From: Deltaproteobacteria bacterium
Lineage (GTDB): Bacteria; Myxococcota_A; Polyangia; Polyangiales; Ga0077539
Direction of reading: 5' to 3'
Assembly (NCBI GenBank): GCA_030694465.1
Contig: JAUXYJ010000023.1
Span: 62,001-126,000, forward strand
Length of the DNA stretch: 64,000 bases
The translations under genes were made by a program, and so were the position numbers. Shown piece by piece: positions 47,728 to 57,373 of the stretch. Position 1 is the first letter of the stretch. Every line of letters begins with the position of its first letter. The notes beneath the pieces are model-generated. The model was not told where the DNA came from and did not search any database. It saw only the letters and a list, made by a program, of their open reading frames with translations.

Positions 47728-48564
47728 TCAGAGAACCTTTGCTTCGGAGCGGAGGCGCTGTACGAGCTCGGCGACGTCTTTGACCTTGATTCCGGCTTTG
47801 CGCGAAGGCGGCTGCTCAAAACGCAGGTAAGTCGTCGTCAATCCTTGCTCGCCAAGCGAAGCGAATGGGGCCTCTGCGATAGGCTTCTTCTTCGCTGCCA
47901 TGATCATCGGGAGCGGCGCGTAACGTGCGCCATCTTGGTACGCGTGCGTTGCGGGGGTAACATTGTTGCTCACTGACTTTGGCGAGACAATTCGCAGGTC
48001 AACGGTCACTACGGCGGGGAGAGTTAGCTTGAGCTTGATCACCCCACCGTCGACCTCACGGCCCACGATGACGCTCTTCTTGTCTGCCGACAGTTCGATG
48101 CTCATCGCGAAGGTGGCGCTCGGCCAGCCCAGACGCTCTGCGAGGATTTGTCCTACCTGATTTGAATCGCCGTCGACTGCTTGTTTGCCCATGACGACCA
48201 GGTCGGGCTTCTCTTGCGCAACGACGCGTGCGAGGGCTCGCGCCACAAGGTCGCCGTCCAAGGCTTCGTCGGTGGTCTCGTAGACAAGTCCGCTGTCGGC
48301 TCCCATGGCGAGCGCTTGGCGAATCGTGGCTGCGGATTCTTTGGGGCCCATCGAGACGATCACGACCGAGTCACCCGCGAGGCGGACCTTCGGGTTGGTG
48401 CCGTTTTCGGTAAGCCGAAGCGCCGTCTCAACGGCGTATTCGTCAAAGGGGTTGGGCTTGGGCTCAAGACCGTCGGTGACGATTTTGCCGCCGCCGGGCG
48501 CGATCTTGACCTTGTTTGCGTTGTCGGGATCAGCCGTGCGCTTGAGTGGAACCAGAATCTTCAC
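47728..48564 (-). CDS. etfB: Electron transfer flavoprotein beta subunit
   Basis: The 278-residue beta subunit binds AMP and completes the heterodimer with EtfA. Family features include KILVPLKRTADPDNA at the start, NPFDEYAVETAL, and LVVMGKQAVDGDSNQVG in the middle. The start is placed at the GTG at 48564 because GGAG lies eight bases upstream and the protein then begins at the usual KILVPLKR; another GTG at 48573 is possible. The spacer of 274 bases to the divergent DUF790 gene holds no gene. Confidence 0.96.
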   Translation of the reverse strand: MKILVPLKRTADPDNANKVKIAPGGGKIVTDGLEPKPNPFDEYAVETALRLTENGTNPKVRLAGDSVVIVSMGPKESAATIRQALAMGADSGLVYETTDEALDGDLVARALARVVAQEKPDLVVMGKQAVDGDSNQVGQILAERLGWPSATFAMSIELSADKKSVIVGREVDGGVIKLKLTLPAVVTVDLRIVSPKSVSNNVTPATHAYQDGARYAPLPMIMAAKKKPIAEAPFASLGEQGLTTTYLRFEQPPSRKAGIKVKDVAELVQRLRSEAKVL

Positions 48565-48838
48565 AGCGGGCACTCCGTCTAGTTGGATCTATTGGGCAGT
48601 GAATTTTGCCAATCATTGGCGCGCCGACTCGCATCGCTAAGCGAGCGTAGTGCGGCAAATTCGCCGGGGTTGTGTAGGAGTCAGCACCGCACTGTGTCAA
48701 GCGTCACATTTGCGCGGCGTCACGACACAGACGCGCTCAATTGCCTGCACAGCGAGAAAGTCATGGCGAGCTTGGGCAGCGAGTCCACGGACAAAAATCG
48801 CCCGCGCGTTGTGGTAGGAGCCCAAAGAATACCGTCCC

Positions 48839-50149
48839 ATGTTGACTTCGGATCTTCTTCGCGCGCGGCTCGTCAAGGGCGAGGTCCGACCTCAGTACAT
48901 CGCAGTGGACGACCGCGCGGTCCGCGAGCGCGCAGAGTCTCTGCTCGCGCTCTTTTCTGCGCACGTTGGGCTCAAACGTGGCGCTCTCGACGACGCCTTG
49001 ACCGAGCTCGTAGGCGAAGAGACGGACTACCTAATCCACCGTGGGCTGGCCAAGCTCCTCGAGGACCGCTCTACGTTTGAGACGGCGTCGAAGGTTGACC
49101 CACGGGCGCTGAGAAAGCGCGTGTTTGAGCTGGCATCAAAGTCGCATCCTGTGAGCAGAATTGCAGGCGATTTAGTTCACCCCACGACGCGAGACATGAT
49201 CCTCGAGCAGGCGGGGCAGAGCTTTGACATGAGCCTCGAGGAGGTCGACCGTGCGCTCTACTCGGACCTTCACCGTGAGCAACGACTCGAGAGCTTTGAG
49301 ACGCTGAGCGTTGATTCGCTCTTGCATCGATACAATCTCGGGCTCGCGCAGGCGGTCTTGCTGCGCGCGGTGAGCATGCGCATTCGCATCGCGCCGGGGG
49401 ACCCGCTGCGATATCGCCAGCTTTTTCGCTACGTAAAGTTCTATCGCTTGCTCTTTAGCGCGACGGGCAACAGCCGCGACGGCTATGAGCTCTTGCTTGA
49501 CGGACCGGCGAGTTTGTTTACCGCGGGAGCGAAGTACGGTCTGCAGCTTGCTTCGTTTTTGCCTGCGCTCTTGCTCTGCGACGGTTGGTCGATTGAAGCT
49601 GAAATTCTCTGGGGAAAAGACCGAAGACACGTGACGTTTAGTCTCGCTGCGGGCGCCGGATTGCGGTCTCACTATGGCGATCGTGGCGTGTATGTGACCG
49701 ACGAAGAAGCGCATTTCGTCAAGCGATTCGCTGCAGTTGCCAAGGGGTGGAAGATCGAGAAGCGGCCTGAGATTATCGATCTCGACGGGCGTGGAGTGCT
49801 CGTGCCGGACCTCGTTCTTGTGCATGACGATGGGAGAGAAGCCCTGCTTGAAATCGTGGGATTTTGGCGGCGAAGTTACCTCGAAGCGCGCTGGACGTTG
49901 CTTGAGTCGCATGGGCCACCGAACCTCATCGTGGCGCTGTCGGAGCGGCTTCGCGTGAGTGAGGACGACATGGGTTCGCTTCGCGACGCCGTGGTGCCCT
50001 TCAAAGACGTGTTGAGCGTCAAAGAAGTGCTCGCCCGGGCAGAGATCCGAGCCGTTCGCCCCAAGACTCTGCGGACCGACGCGAACGCGAGTCCCGTCAA
50101 GCAACGCGCAAAGAAGCCTCGACGCAAGGCCACGACCGAGGAGAGTTGA
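48839..50149 (+). CDS. DUF790 family protein (predicted PD-(D/E)xK-type nuclease)
   Basis: The 436-residue protein matches DUF790 (COG3372). The start MLTSDLLRARL and the internal VDSLLHRYNLGLAQAVLLRA (quoted in part) are typical. A C-terminal VPDLVLVHDDGREALLEIVGFW (split for length: VPDLVLVHDDG, ALLEIVGFW) fits the D...ExxxFW strand of a restriction-endonuclease-like fold. The family is often encoded beside an XPB/Rad25-type helicase and is thought to act in nucleic-acid repair. No helicase gene is adjacent here. The tail is Lys/Arg-rich. A gene of unknown function follows at 63 bases. Confidence 0.8.
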   Translation: MLTSDLLRARLVKGEVRPQYIAVDDRAVRERAESLLALFSAHVGLKRGALDDALTELVGEETDYLIHRGLAKLLEDRSTFETASKVDPRALRKRVFELASKSHPVSRIAGDLVHPTTRDMILEQAGQSFDMSLEEVDRALYSDLHREQRLESFETLSVDSLLHRYNLGLAQAVLLRAVSMRIRIAPGDPLRYRQLFRYVKFYRLLFSATGNSRDGYELLLDGPASLFTAGAKYGLQLASFLPALLLCDGWSIEAEILWGKDRRHVTFSLAAGAGLRSHYGDRGVYVTDEEAHFVKRFAAVAKGWKIEKRPEIIDLDGRGVLVPDLVLVHDDGREALLEIVGFWRRSYLEARWTLLESHGPPNLIVALSERLRVSEDDMGSLRDAVVPFKDVLSVKEVLARAEIRAVRPKTLRTDANASPVKQRAKKPRRKATTEES

Positions 50150-50212
50150 CGGATAATATCCGCAGGTTTCTTCCGACAAATGGGCCACTCGTTCCACGAT
50201 GGGGACGAAGAC

Positions 50213-50998
50213 ATGAATGAGGAGCTCACGACCCTGAAGAAGGTGCTTGTCGCGGCGGCTATGCTCGACGTCGATAAGCAAACGTTTTCTGCCGAAGACT
50301 TAATCGTCTGCGCTTGGAAGACATTTCCCGAGTCATTTGGCCTGGTGGGCTACCGTGACGCACATCCCGATTCTAACCGAGTCTTGGCGAAGCTCATGGG
50401 CACGCTCGGGCTGTGCGGCCGGGGTTTTCTCGAGCAGACCGACACCAAGACCTATCGACTGACAACCTCTGGCCGCAAGCTCGTACGCTCGCTTAACTAC
50501 GTGCCCACGCCAGAGTCCGGGGTCACAAAGCCCGCGCGTGTGGACCGAAGCACGACCAACGCGAGCGAGACCGCTTCGCGTGAGCAGGTCACGGTGAGCG
50601 CGACGCCCTCTGCGCGCGGCCCTGCGCCGACTTCGCGCGCAGCCGCCAACGCAAAGCCCGTGGTGGTCTTTGAAGACGCGGTCTTCTTGGCGCGGGTGGC
50701 TTCGAGCGTCGCCGGTCAAAAGTTCTCACGCGGCGGGATGATCACCTTCGACGACGCGTGTTCGTTTTGGGGCATCGCGCGGAGCACAAGCAGCAGTGTG
50801 CTTAAAGCCCGTCTCGAAGAGTTTGATCAGCTGCTCTCACTCGCTGAGCAGCACGTGCGCAAAACGGGTGCCCCGGTCAAAACCGAAGGAAAACCCGACG
50901 TTACGCTCACCACCGTCGTGGGTCTGCAGGGTCTGCATCGCATGCTCCTCCAGCGTTACCAGCGAGAGCTCGACGGCATCCGCGCCCGCGAGGGGTGA
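50213..50998 (+). CDS. Hypothetical two-part protein, probable winged-helix N-terminus
   Basis: The 261-residue protein starts at the ATG at 50213, preceded by GGGGA at seven bases; an ATG at 50180 is also in frame. Residues 1-90 look like a helical DNA-binding-type fold (FSAEDLIVCAWKTFPESFG, LTTSGRKLVRSL). A Ser/Thr/Ala linker follows. The C-terminal approximately 110 residues form a second helical region (FDDACSFWGIARSTSSSVLK, quoted part). I recognise no family. Its position just after the DUF790 gene may mean that they act together. Confidence 0.65.
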   Translation: MNEELTTLKKVLVAAAMLDVDKQTFSAEDLIVCAWKTFPESFGLVGYRDAHPDSNRVLAKLMGTLGLCGRGFLEQTDTKTYRLTTSGRKLVRSLNYVPTPESGVTKPARVDRSTTNASETASREQVTVSATPSARGPAPTSRAAANAKPVVVFEDAVFLARVASSVAGQKFSRGGMITFDDACSFWGIARSTSSSVLKARLEEFDQLLSLAEQHVRKTGAPVKTEGKPDVTLTTVVGLQGLHRMLLQRYQRELDGIRAREG

Positions 50999-51013
50999 GC
51001 TGCCCTGCGTGGG

Positions 51014-52258
51014 CTAGACCGTCGATACTCGCTGCGTGCGCGCCACCGGATCGTCCATGCGATAGATCGTAGCGAACACGACAAACGCCGCCCACAAAAG
51101 CGCAAGATGCCCAAGCATCGACACTCCCCCGTAGCGCGTGAAGAGCGCACCGGAAATGATCGGGCCCAAGAGCATCCCTGCTGCATAAAACGCGTTGTAG
51201 ATGGCGTTTGCGCGGGTGTAGTCCCGCTGCGCGACGACTACGCCTTGGAGCGCCAAGCTGACCGGGGAGATCGATGCGAGCGTGCTGCCGGCGACAAACA
51301 CGGCGGCGCACATGCCCCAGAACGAATCGATCCAGATGAAGCCCAGGACCATGACTGTGCCCACGGCGCCGAGCGCGCGCATGAGCAACAGGTGTCCGCG
51401 TGCGTCACCGACGCGCGCTGTAAGGTTTGACAAGACGAGCATTCCAGCAGCAAAAAATGCGGGAACCAGAATCGTGCGGCTCTCCGGGATGTGCTTGGAC
51501 TCGATAAGATACAGCGGCAAAAAGAGCACCACGCTGGATTGAAAATAGCCGTACGCAAAGGTCGCGAAGCACGACGTCCGGATCCTCGCGAGGAGATCCA
51601 TCGAGCGAGGAGCAGGCTGAGGCACGTGCGCCATGGTTCGATAGTCGAGGGAGCTCTCGGCGGGGTCGAGTTCTGCAGGGACGTGCGCGTGCAGGTCCGT
51701 GTCCTGCTCAAGCTGTGAGACCACGACGAACGCGCTGAGAACCGAGAGCACACCCGCGACGACGAACGCGTATTTCATGTCGGCAAAATGCGCGATGGTG
51801 TGCGCCATCACAGGCCCGATCACGTAGCCCAGGCCCATGGCGATCGCGTAGAGACTCACGATGTACGCCTTGTGCGTGCGGTCCGCACGCGAGAGCAAGA
51901 TCGTCTCGCACGCGACCCAGATTCCGACAGAGCACATCCCGTCGACCACGCGAAGCGCAGCGAACTGCGGATAGGACCTGATGTAAGGGAAGCTGCCCAC
52001 GGCCACGGCATAGCCGAGCAACGCGACGATCAGCGTGCGCCGCGCGGAGAAGCGCTGAATGATCGCGCCCATCGGGAGCGAGAGTGCGACGATTCCGCCT
52101 GCAAAAAACGCGGCAAGCGTACCGATGTCCTGTTTTGAGAAGCCCTGCTTTGCGAGGACCAGTGACGACAGCGCGATCGGGACGCCATAGGCGATGCCGA
52201 GCAAGAAGATCGAGGCGTACACGACGCGGACATTTCGGTCTTTGATCTTAGCGAGCAC
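51014..52258 (-). CDS. Major facilitator superfamily transporter
   Basis: The 414-residue protein has about twelve hydrophobic segments with a charged central loop (about residues 195-215). The loop after the second helix carries the MFS A-type pattern (GAIIQRFSARRTLI resembling G-x3-D/Q-R-x-G-R-R). Substrate is unknown. It starts with GTG. It converges with the hypothetical gene at 50213-50998, with 15 bases between them. Confidence 0.85.
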   Translation of the reverse strand: MLAKIKDRNVRVVYASIFLLGIAYGVPIALSSLVLAKQGFSKQDIGTLAAFFAGGIVALSLPMGAIIQRFSARRTLIVALLGYAVAVGSFPYIRSYPQFAALRVVDGMCSVGIWVACETILLSRADRTHKAYIVSLYAIAMGLGYVIGPVMAHTIAHFADMKYAFVVAGVLSVLSAFVVVSQLEQDTDLHAHVPAELDPAESSLDYRTMAHVPQPAPRSMDLLARIRTSCFATFAYGYFQSSVVLFLPLYLIESKHIPESRTILVPAFFAAGMLVLSNLTARVGDARGHLLLMRALGAVGTVMVLGFIWIDSFWGMCAAVFVAGSTLASISPVSLALQGVVVAQRDYTRANAIYNAFYAAGMLLGPIISGALFTRYGGVSMLGHLALLWAAFVVFATIYRMDDPVARTQRVSTV

Positions 52259-52313
52259 GTTGTCGCCGGGAACATAGCGTCTTTTGAGCCCACGACACGC
52301 AGTGAATGGGCCG

Positions 52314-53462
52314 CTACCAGGGGATCGACGCCGAGGCCACTTCGTACACGGGGACGAGGGTATCGACGTTGAGTGATTGGAGCAGTGTCACCGAGGCGGG
52401 GCGATAACGGGCACGCACAATGATCTGCGAAATTACTGGTGACTCAGACCCAACGACCATGCGAAAGACCCGCCTCTCAAGAGGTGCCATCGCGCGCACA
52501 CTCACGATGGCGCTCTCGGCAGGGAGCCCTGCTGCGAGCTCGTCATGAAACAGAGCCAGAGGCGCGAGCGGGCCGCTCTGCAAGCGTCCCAACGAGTCGA
52601 GCGCGCCACGGAGCACTACGCGGCTGCCATCGATGCGGGTGGCGGCGACCTCCATCCAGGCCTCGCGGATAAAGCGCGCTCCGGTGGGATAGTAGTGGCC
52701 TCGCAGGGTGTTTTGCACGGTCGCGACCAGCTCGTCGCCCTCGCGAGCCAGCGCGATGGTGAGCACGTCTCGGAGAAGCGACGGCGCGTCGTCGTGGTCG
52801 GGGCCGACAAATCGATGATCCGCGAGCGAGCGTTCGGGCGATACGATCCCTGTTTCGTTGGCCGCGGGGCCTCGCGCTCGTGGGCTGCTCTGCCCGGGCG
52901 TGGGGCTCATGTGGCAGTCCGCACAGGTCTCGCCACGGGTCGCTGACGGAGACGCGGCCCACTCGGTGTAGGGCGTCTCGTGAAACGCGCCGGGCCCTCG
53001 CACCTCGTGGCAGGTCCCACACAGCTCTGCGCTTGAGATGAATCCGTGGACCGCGCTGCGGTGTCCAGCGGTTTGGACCGCATTGAAAGAGCCACGAATC
53101 GCGCCGTTGCGGTCCCACACGAGCCGCGCGTTGGACGTCCCGGTGTTTCCGACTGCGACGTGGCAGCTCTCGCATGAGAGCCCTCGCGCGGTGCCGACGA
53201 CGGGGCGATGGCAGCTGTCACAGAATGCCCGCGTGCGCAGGTCGCTCTGGTCGCGGAGCGCGACGTAGCGAGGCCCCACGGCCGCCGTCGCGTGCCTCGA
53301 GGTTTCAAACTGAGCCGTGTGCGACGGGTGGCAGCTTGCGCACGGACTCGCGACCGGTCCCGCGTCGGGAGGTGCTTGCATCGGGCCCGCGCAGCTGGCC
53401 ACGAGGGACAGAAAGAGCAAGCGCGGAGTCTCTGTAATTTTGCTGACAGAGTGGGCGCTCAT
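52314..53462 (-). CDS. Pentahaem c-type cytochrome lipoprotein
   Basis: The 382-residue protein starts at the ATG at 53462 and has a lipobox ending VASC (Cys24). Five haem-binding CxxCH motifs follow: CASCH (41-45), CDSCH (81-85), CESCH (97-101), CGTCH (148-152) and CADCH (180-184). All five lie in the first half. The rest is beta-rich and ends in a hydrophobic tail. It may pass electrons at the outer face of the inner membrane or across the periplasm. The upstream gene on the same strand encodes a small outer-membrane beta-barrel (21-base gap), so the two are probably co-transcribed. Acceptor unknown. Confidence 0.85.
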   Translation of the reverse strand: MSAHSVSKITETPRLLFLSLVASCAGPMQAPPDAGPVASPCASCHPSHTAQFETSRHATAAVGPRYVALRDQSDLRTRAFCDSCHRPVVGTARGLSCESCHVAVGNTGTSNARLVWDRNGAIRGSFNAVQTAGHRSAVHGFISSAELCGTCHEVRGPGAFHETPYTEWAASPSATRGETCADCHMSPTPGQSSPRARGPAANETGIVSPERSLADHRFVGPDHDDAPSLLRDVLTIALAREGDELVATVQNTLRGHYYPTGARFIREAWMEVAATRIDGSRVVLRGALDSLGRLQSGPLAPLALFHDELAAGLPAESAIVSVRAMAPLERRVFRMVVGSESPVISQIIVRARYRPASVTLLQSLNVDTLVPVYEVASASIPW

Positions 53463-53482
53463 AGAGACACAACGCTCGTGCG

Positions 53483-54073
53483 CTAGAAGTAATAATTGAC
53501 CGACAAGACGCCTTGGGCGACCGCGGTGATGCGGAGATCCGCGGACAGCTCTGCGGTCCAATGGTATGCGCGGAGATCGTGGCCGACATAGCCAATCGCT
53601 TCGATGTGCGATTGAAGCGACCAATGATCGCTGAGGTAGAGCTCGGAGCCCGCGCCCACGTGCACACCAAACTGCACATCGGTCACGGGCACGCCGCCTT
53701 GACGAGGGGACTCGAGCACAGCGAGCTGAGCGCACGCGCCGACCATTGGGTAGAGATTCCACCAGCGATTTCCCAATACGGGGAACTGCAAGAGGCCACC
53801 GACTTCATGGTCGTGTCGGAGCGCTTGATCGACGGGGCCAAACAGGTGATCGGTGAAGAGCTCGACTGCGACATAACGATGCGGGCGCAAGCGGATGTGC
53901 CCACCGACGCCGCCCAAGAGGTAGTTTCCCGCGCGCCCCGTCAGTCGATTGCCAATGGCGAAAGGGTGCTCTGTGCTGAATCCGTGCGTCGCGGGCTGCG
54001 CGAGGGCGGCCTGCGAAGTGAGCGAGACCGCGATGAATCCGAGACCGGCGACGAGTCGTGCGAGCGTGGACAT
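53483..54073 (-). CDS. Small outer-membrane beta-barrel protein
   Basis: The start is set at the ATG at 54073, giving a signal peptide ending ALA and 196 residues. The mature part has alternating hydrophobic strands and ends in the aromatic NYYF, as in outer-membrane barrels recognised by Bam. The barrel size suggests about eight strands. No enzymatic motif is seen. It precedes the pentahaem lipoprotein by 21 bases on the same strand and may be its outer-membrane partner; that link is inferred from gene order. Confidence 0.75.
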   Translation of the reverse strand: MSTLARLVAGLGFIAVSLTSQAALAQPATHGFSTEHPFAIGNRLTGRAGNYLLGGVGGHIRLRPHRYVAVELFTDHLFGPVDQALRHDHEVGGLLQFPVLGNRWWNLYPMVGACAQLAVLESPRQGGVPVTDVQFGVHVGAGSELYLSDHWSLQSHIEAIGYVGHDLRAYHWTAELSADLRITAVAQGVLSVNYYF

Positions 54074-54404
54074 CCGTGTGAATCCCTTGGCGAACGAATG
54101 GGGAGAAAGAGCGCTGCGCATGGTTGCGACGCAGTGGCCCTGAGCGCCGAGCACGATTCGAGCCACAGGGAGCGGCTGCACGCGAGGGGCGTTTCACCTG
54201 GAAATCCCGCCAAGTTTCTCTGAGATCGGTGGCAGCGCGTGCCTCGTCGTTCACAGCGATCCGTGAACGATTTGCTACATCATTCTCAGCAAATTTGCTG
54301 CTTGAATGCGAACACAGGGCCGCGCACCAGAGCCCTCTTTCCCTGCCGACACCGTGCAACTTGTTCGCCCGCGTTGGCGCGATTCTGGTAACCGCAGTGG
54401 GGTC
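54074..54404. promoter_or_regulatory. Divergent spacer with two perfect inverted repeats
   Basis: This 331-base spacer separates the barrel/cytochrome pair from the symporter gene and holds no gene. It contains TCGTTCAC (54247-54254) with its reverse complement GTGAACGA (54263-54270) over an eight-base spacer. A 14-base perfect palindrome CAGCAAATTTGCTG lies at 54287-54300. Both could be operators for the two divergent units. No promoter boxes were certain. Confidence 0.5.
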
Positions 54405-56123
54405 ATGCGACTCACCACGCTCGATTGGGCCGTCATCGTCGGGTTCTTTGTGCTCAACGTGCTGTTAGGGCTGCGGTATACGCGCCGCGCGGGCCAGAGC
54501 ATGAACGAGTTTTTTCTCTCGGGACGCAACGTCCCGTGGTGGCTCGCGGGCACCTCGATGGTCGCGACGACCTTCGGTGCAGACACGCCGCTCGCGGTCG
54601 CGGGGCTTGTGGTCAAGCACGGGATCGCAGGCAACTGGCTCTGGTGGAACGCGGTCGCCTCGGGGATGCTCACGGTGTTCTTCTTCGCTGCGTTGTGGCG
54701 TCGCGCGGGCGTGATGACCGACGTCGAGCTTATTGAGCTGCGCTATGGCGGCAAACCTGCAGCGGGATTGCGTGCGTTTCGTGCGGCGTATCTCGCGTTG
54801 CCTGTCAACTGCATCATCATTGGTTGGGTCAACCTGGCGATGGCCAAGATCATCACCATGACGATCGGGCTCGATCGCGTGACCTCTGTGGGGCTCTGCC
54901 TGCTGTTGACCGGTGCGTACGTGAGCGTCTCGGGGCTGTGGGGCGTGTTGGTGACGGACCTCTTGCAGTTTGTCGTGAAGCTCGGGATGACCATCGTGCT
55001 TGCGGTGGTCGCGGTTCGTGCAGCAGGCGGAATCGACGGGATTTTGCAGCACATTCCGGCTGAGCGCCTGTCGATCATGCCTCCGGTGGGCGCGGCATGG
55101 ATGCCCGTGAGCGCTCTGAGTGTGTACCTCGGCGTCCAGTGGTGGGCGGCTTGGTATCCGGGCGCAGAGCCCGGCGGGGGCGGCTACGTCGCGCAGAGAA
55201 TTTTCTCAGCCAAGAGCGAGCGCGAGGGTGTGTACGCGACCCTGTGGTTTAACGTCGCGCACTACGCGATCCGGTCTTGGCCGTGGATCCTTACGGCGCT
55301 CGCAGCGTGCGTGCTCTACCCACGGATCGACGACGCCGAGGGGAGCTATGTCCGCGTGATGATTGATCATCTCCCGCCTTCGCTCCGCGGGCTCATGATG
55401 GCGGGCTTTTTGGCGGCGTACATGTCGACCGTCGCGACGCATCTCAATTGGGGAGCGAGCTACCTCGTCGGAGATTTGTACAAGCGCTTTGTCGTCGTCG
55501 ACGCGAGCGAGAAACACTACGTGCGGATGTCTCGCGTGGCGACCGTGCTCACCATGGTGATCTCGGCGATCGTGAGCCTCTACCTTGAGTCTATTTCGGG
55601 CGCGTGGAAGCTGCTGCTCGCGCTCGGAGCAGGCACCGGCCCCGTGCTTATCTTGCGTTGGTACTGGTGGCGGATCAACGCGTGGAGCGAGATCAGCGCG
55701 ATGCTCGCGAGTCTCATCGCGTCGATGTCGTTGCAATATGGGCTCAAGCTCAACCCAGAAGATCCGGCCCAGTTTGCACAGCTCATGATGGGGACGCTTG
55801 TGATCACCACAGTGACCTGGGTCACGGTGACCTTTGTCACAAAGCCCGAATCCGAAGAGACTCTGTCAGCGTTTTTTCTGCGTGTTCGTCCGGACGGACC
55901 AGGCTGGGCTAGGGTCGCGCGCGCGCTCCCTCCCCAGGAGAAAGGCGCTCCGCTGCCTGTGCGACTGCGAGACTGGGTCGCGGGCTGCACGCTGGTCTAC
56001 GGTGCGCTTTTTGGGATCGGCCATATCATTCTGCGACGCTATCCATCGGGTATTGCGCTGCTGGTTGTCGCGGTGCTCTCGGCCGTTGTTCTTGCGCGAG
56101 ACCTCCGCGACCACAGCCTGTGA
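54405..56123 (+). CDS. Sodium/solute symporter (SSS family)
   Basis: The 572-residue protein starts at the ATG at 54405, which begins just before the first helix (DWAVIVGFFVLNVLLGLRY). It has about 13-14 transmembrane segments. NEFFLSGRNVPWWLAGTSMVATTFGADTP is typical of the SSS family (split: FFLSGRNVPWW, GTSMVATTF). The substrate (sugar, amino acid, organic acid) cannot be predicted. It ends 68 bases before a Ser/Thr kinase gene on the same strand. Confidence 0.87.
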   Translation: MRLTTLDWAVIVGFFVLNVLLGLRYTRRAGQSMNEFFLSGRNVPWWLAGTSMVATTFGADTPLAVAGLVVKHGIAGNWLWWNAVASGMLTVFFFAALWRRAGVMTDVELIELRYGGKPAAGLRAFRAAYLALPVNCIIIGWVNLAMAKIITMTIGLDRVTSVGLCLLLTGAYVSVSGLWGVLVTDLLQFVVKLGMTIVLAVVAVRAAGGIDGILQHIPAERLSIMPPVGAAWMPVSALSVYLGVQWWAAWYPGAEPGGGGYVAQRIFSAKSEREGVYATLWFNVAHYAIRSWPWILTALAACVLYPRIDDAEGSYVRVMIDHLPPSLRGLMMAGFLAAYMSTVATHLNWGASYLVGDLYKRFVVVDASEKHYVRMSRVATVLTMVISAIVSLYLESISGAWKLLLALGAGTGPVLILRWYWWRINAWSEISAMLASLIASMSLQYGLKLNPEDPAQFAQLMMGTLVITTVTWVTVTFVTKPESEETLSAFFLRVRPDGPGWARVARALPPQEKGAPLPVRLRDWVAGCTLVYGALFGIGHIILRRYPSGIALLVVAVLSAVVLARDLRDHSL

Positions 56124-56191
56124 TCGAGCGAGTTAGCGTGTAGCGCAGGCTGGGAATTTTCGGTTGGGGGCGATAGCGTCTGGCCCACTGC

Positions 56192-57082
56192 ATGATCAAC
56201 GAGACGCGTGGACGAAGAGATCCGTGGATTGGGCGCGAGCTGGCGGGGCGCTATCTCGTCGAAGAGGTCCTCGGCGAGGGCGCGATTGGGGTGGTCTATC
56301 TGGCACGACATCACGCGCTGGGCAGCAGCGTGGCGGTCAAGCGATTGCATGGTCCATGGGCCCGATTGCCTGAATATCGCGCGAGATTCCTTCGTGAGGC
56401 GAGGCTCTTGGCCCAGCTACGTCACCCCAATGTGGTGAGTGTTTTAGACTACGGTGAAGAAGACGGCGCGCCCTACCTGGTGATGGAGAAGCTTGAGGGC
56501 GACACGTTGCGCGCGAAGATGTCGGCGGGCCTCATTCCGATGGAGCGGGTGCTGGAGATCTCCGAGGAAATTCTCTCGGTTTTGGCGGTGATGCACGTGA
56601 CAGGGATTGTCCACCGCGATCTCAAGCCCGAGAACGTGATGCTCTCTCAGACGGCAGACGGCAAAGAGCATGTGAAGGTCTATGACTTTGGGCTCGCGTA
56701 CGCGGACGATCAGCCTTCGGGGATCAGGCTGACCGAGCCAAACACCGTACGCGGAACGCCGCTGTACATGTCGCCAGAGCAGTGCAGAGCCCACCCGCCG
56801 ACGAGCGCGAGCGATGTGTATTCGCTGGGAGTAATGCTCTACGAGATGCTCAGCGGGGTGCTCCCGTTTGGTGCCACAGGCTCAACAGACGTGATGATGC
56901 AGCATGTGCTGTTAGAGCCGCCGATGATGGAAGAGCGCGGACGGCGTCCCGTGCCGGACAAGCTTGAGCGCTTGGTCCTGACGCTGCTGGCGAAGACTGC
57001 TGCGAAGCGCCCCACGGCGGAGGCCGTTCGGCGCCAGCTTGTGGCCATCCGAGCCGAGCTGTTTGACCATCGCCAGTCTTGA
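56192..57082 (+). CDS. Soluble serine/threonine protein kinase
   Basis: The 296-residue protein is a complete Hanks-type kinase domain with little else. The Gly-rich loop LGEGAIGVVY is at 27-36, the ATP lysine is Lys50 in VAVK, and its partner Glu69 is present. The catalytic loop HRDLKPEN spans 141-148, and DFG (165-167) is followed by the APE-like SPE. No transmembrane helix or sensor domain is seen, so it is cytosolic. Targets are unknown; the window contains an FHA protein (8709-9629) of the type that reads phosphothreonine, but far away. It is the probable second gene of a symporter-kinase unit. Confidence 0.95.
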   Translation: MINETRGRRDPWIGRELAGRYLVEEVLGEGAIGVVYLARHHALGSSVAVKRLHGPWARLPEYRARFLREARLLAQLRHPNVVSVLDYGEEDGAPYLVMEKLEGDTLRAKMSAGLIPMERVLEISEEILSVLAVMHVTGIVHRDLKPENVMLSQTADGKEHVKVYDFGLAYADDQPSGIRLTEPNTVRGTPLYMSPEQCRAHPPTSASDVYSLGVMLYEMLSGVLPFGATGSTDVMMQHVLLEPPMMEERGRRPVPDKLERLVLTLLAKTAAKRPTAEAVRRQLVAIRAELFDHRQS

Positions 57083-57373
57083 GACTTCGCGATCGCGCCG
57101 GTGACCACACAGAAGGTGGCGAAATCTTCCGGTTTCATGATAGCTATGCGCGGTTTAGAAATCCGATAAGGCGAATGCTGTCGCTGTAGTCCGCGGTTTT
57201 CATCGCGGGTTTATCAGACACTTCGTCGCTCTACTAAAAATCACACACCTGTTTTGAGGCCCTTTGTAGGGCATGAATTTCGGCTGGACGTCTCGACTTC
57301 TGGCCTGAATTTCATCCGAGAGACATCAGTTCCCTCACCGCTTGAGTGCGTCGGGAACCAGGAGGAAATAACT

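Noticed and set aside
48839-50998. Defence island
   Set aside because: A nuclease-like gene and an unknown gene alone, with no restriction, toxin or phage-defence neighbours, do not support it.
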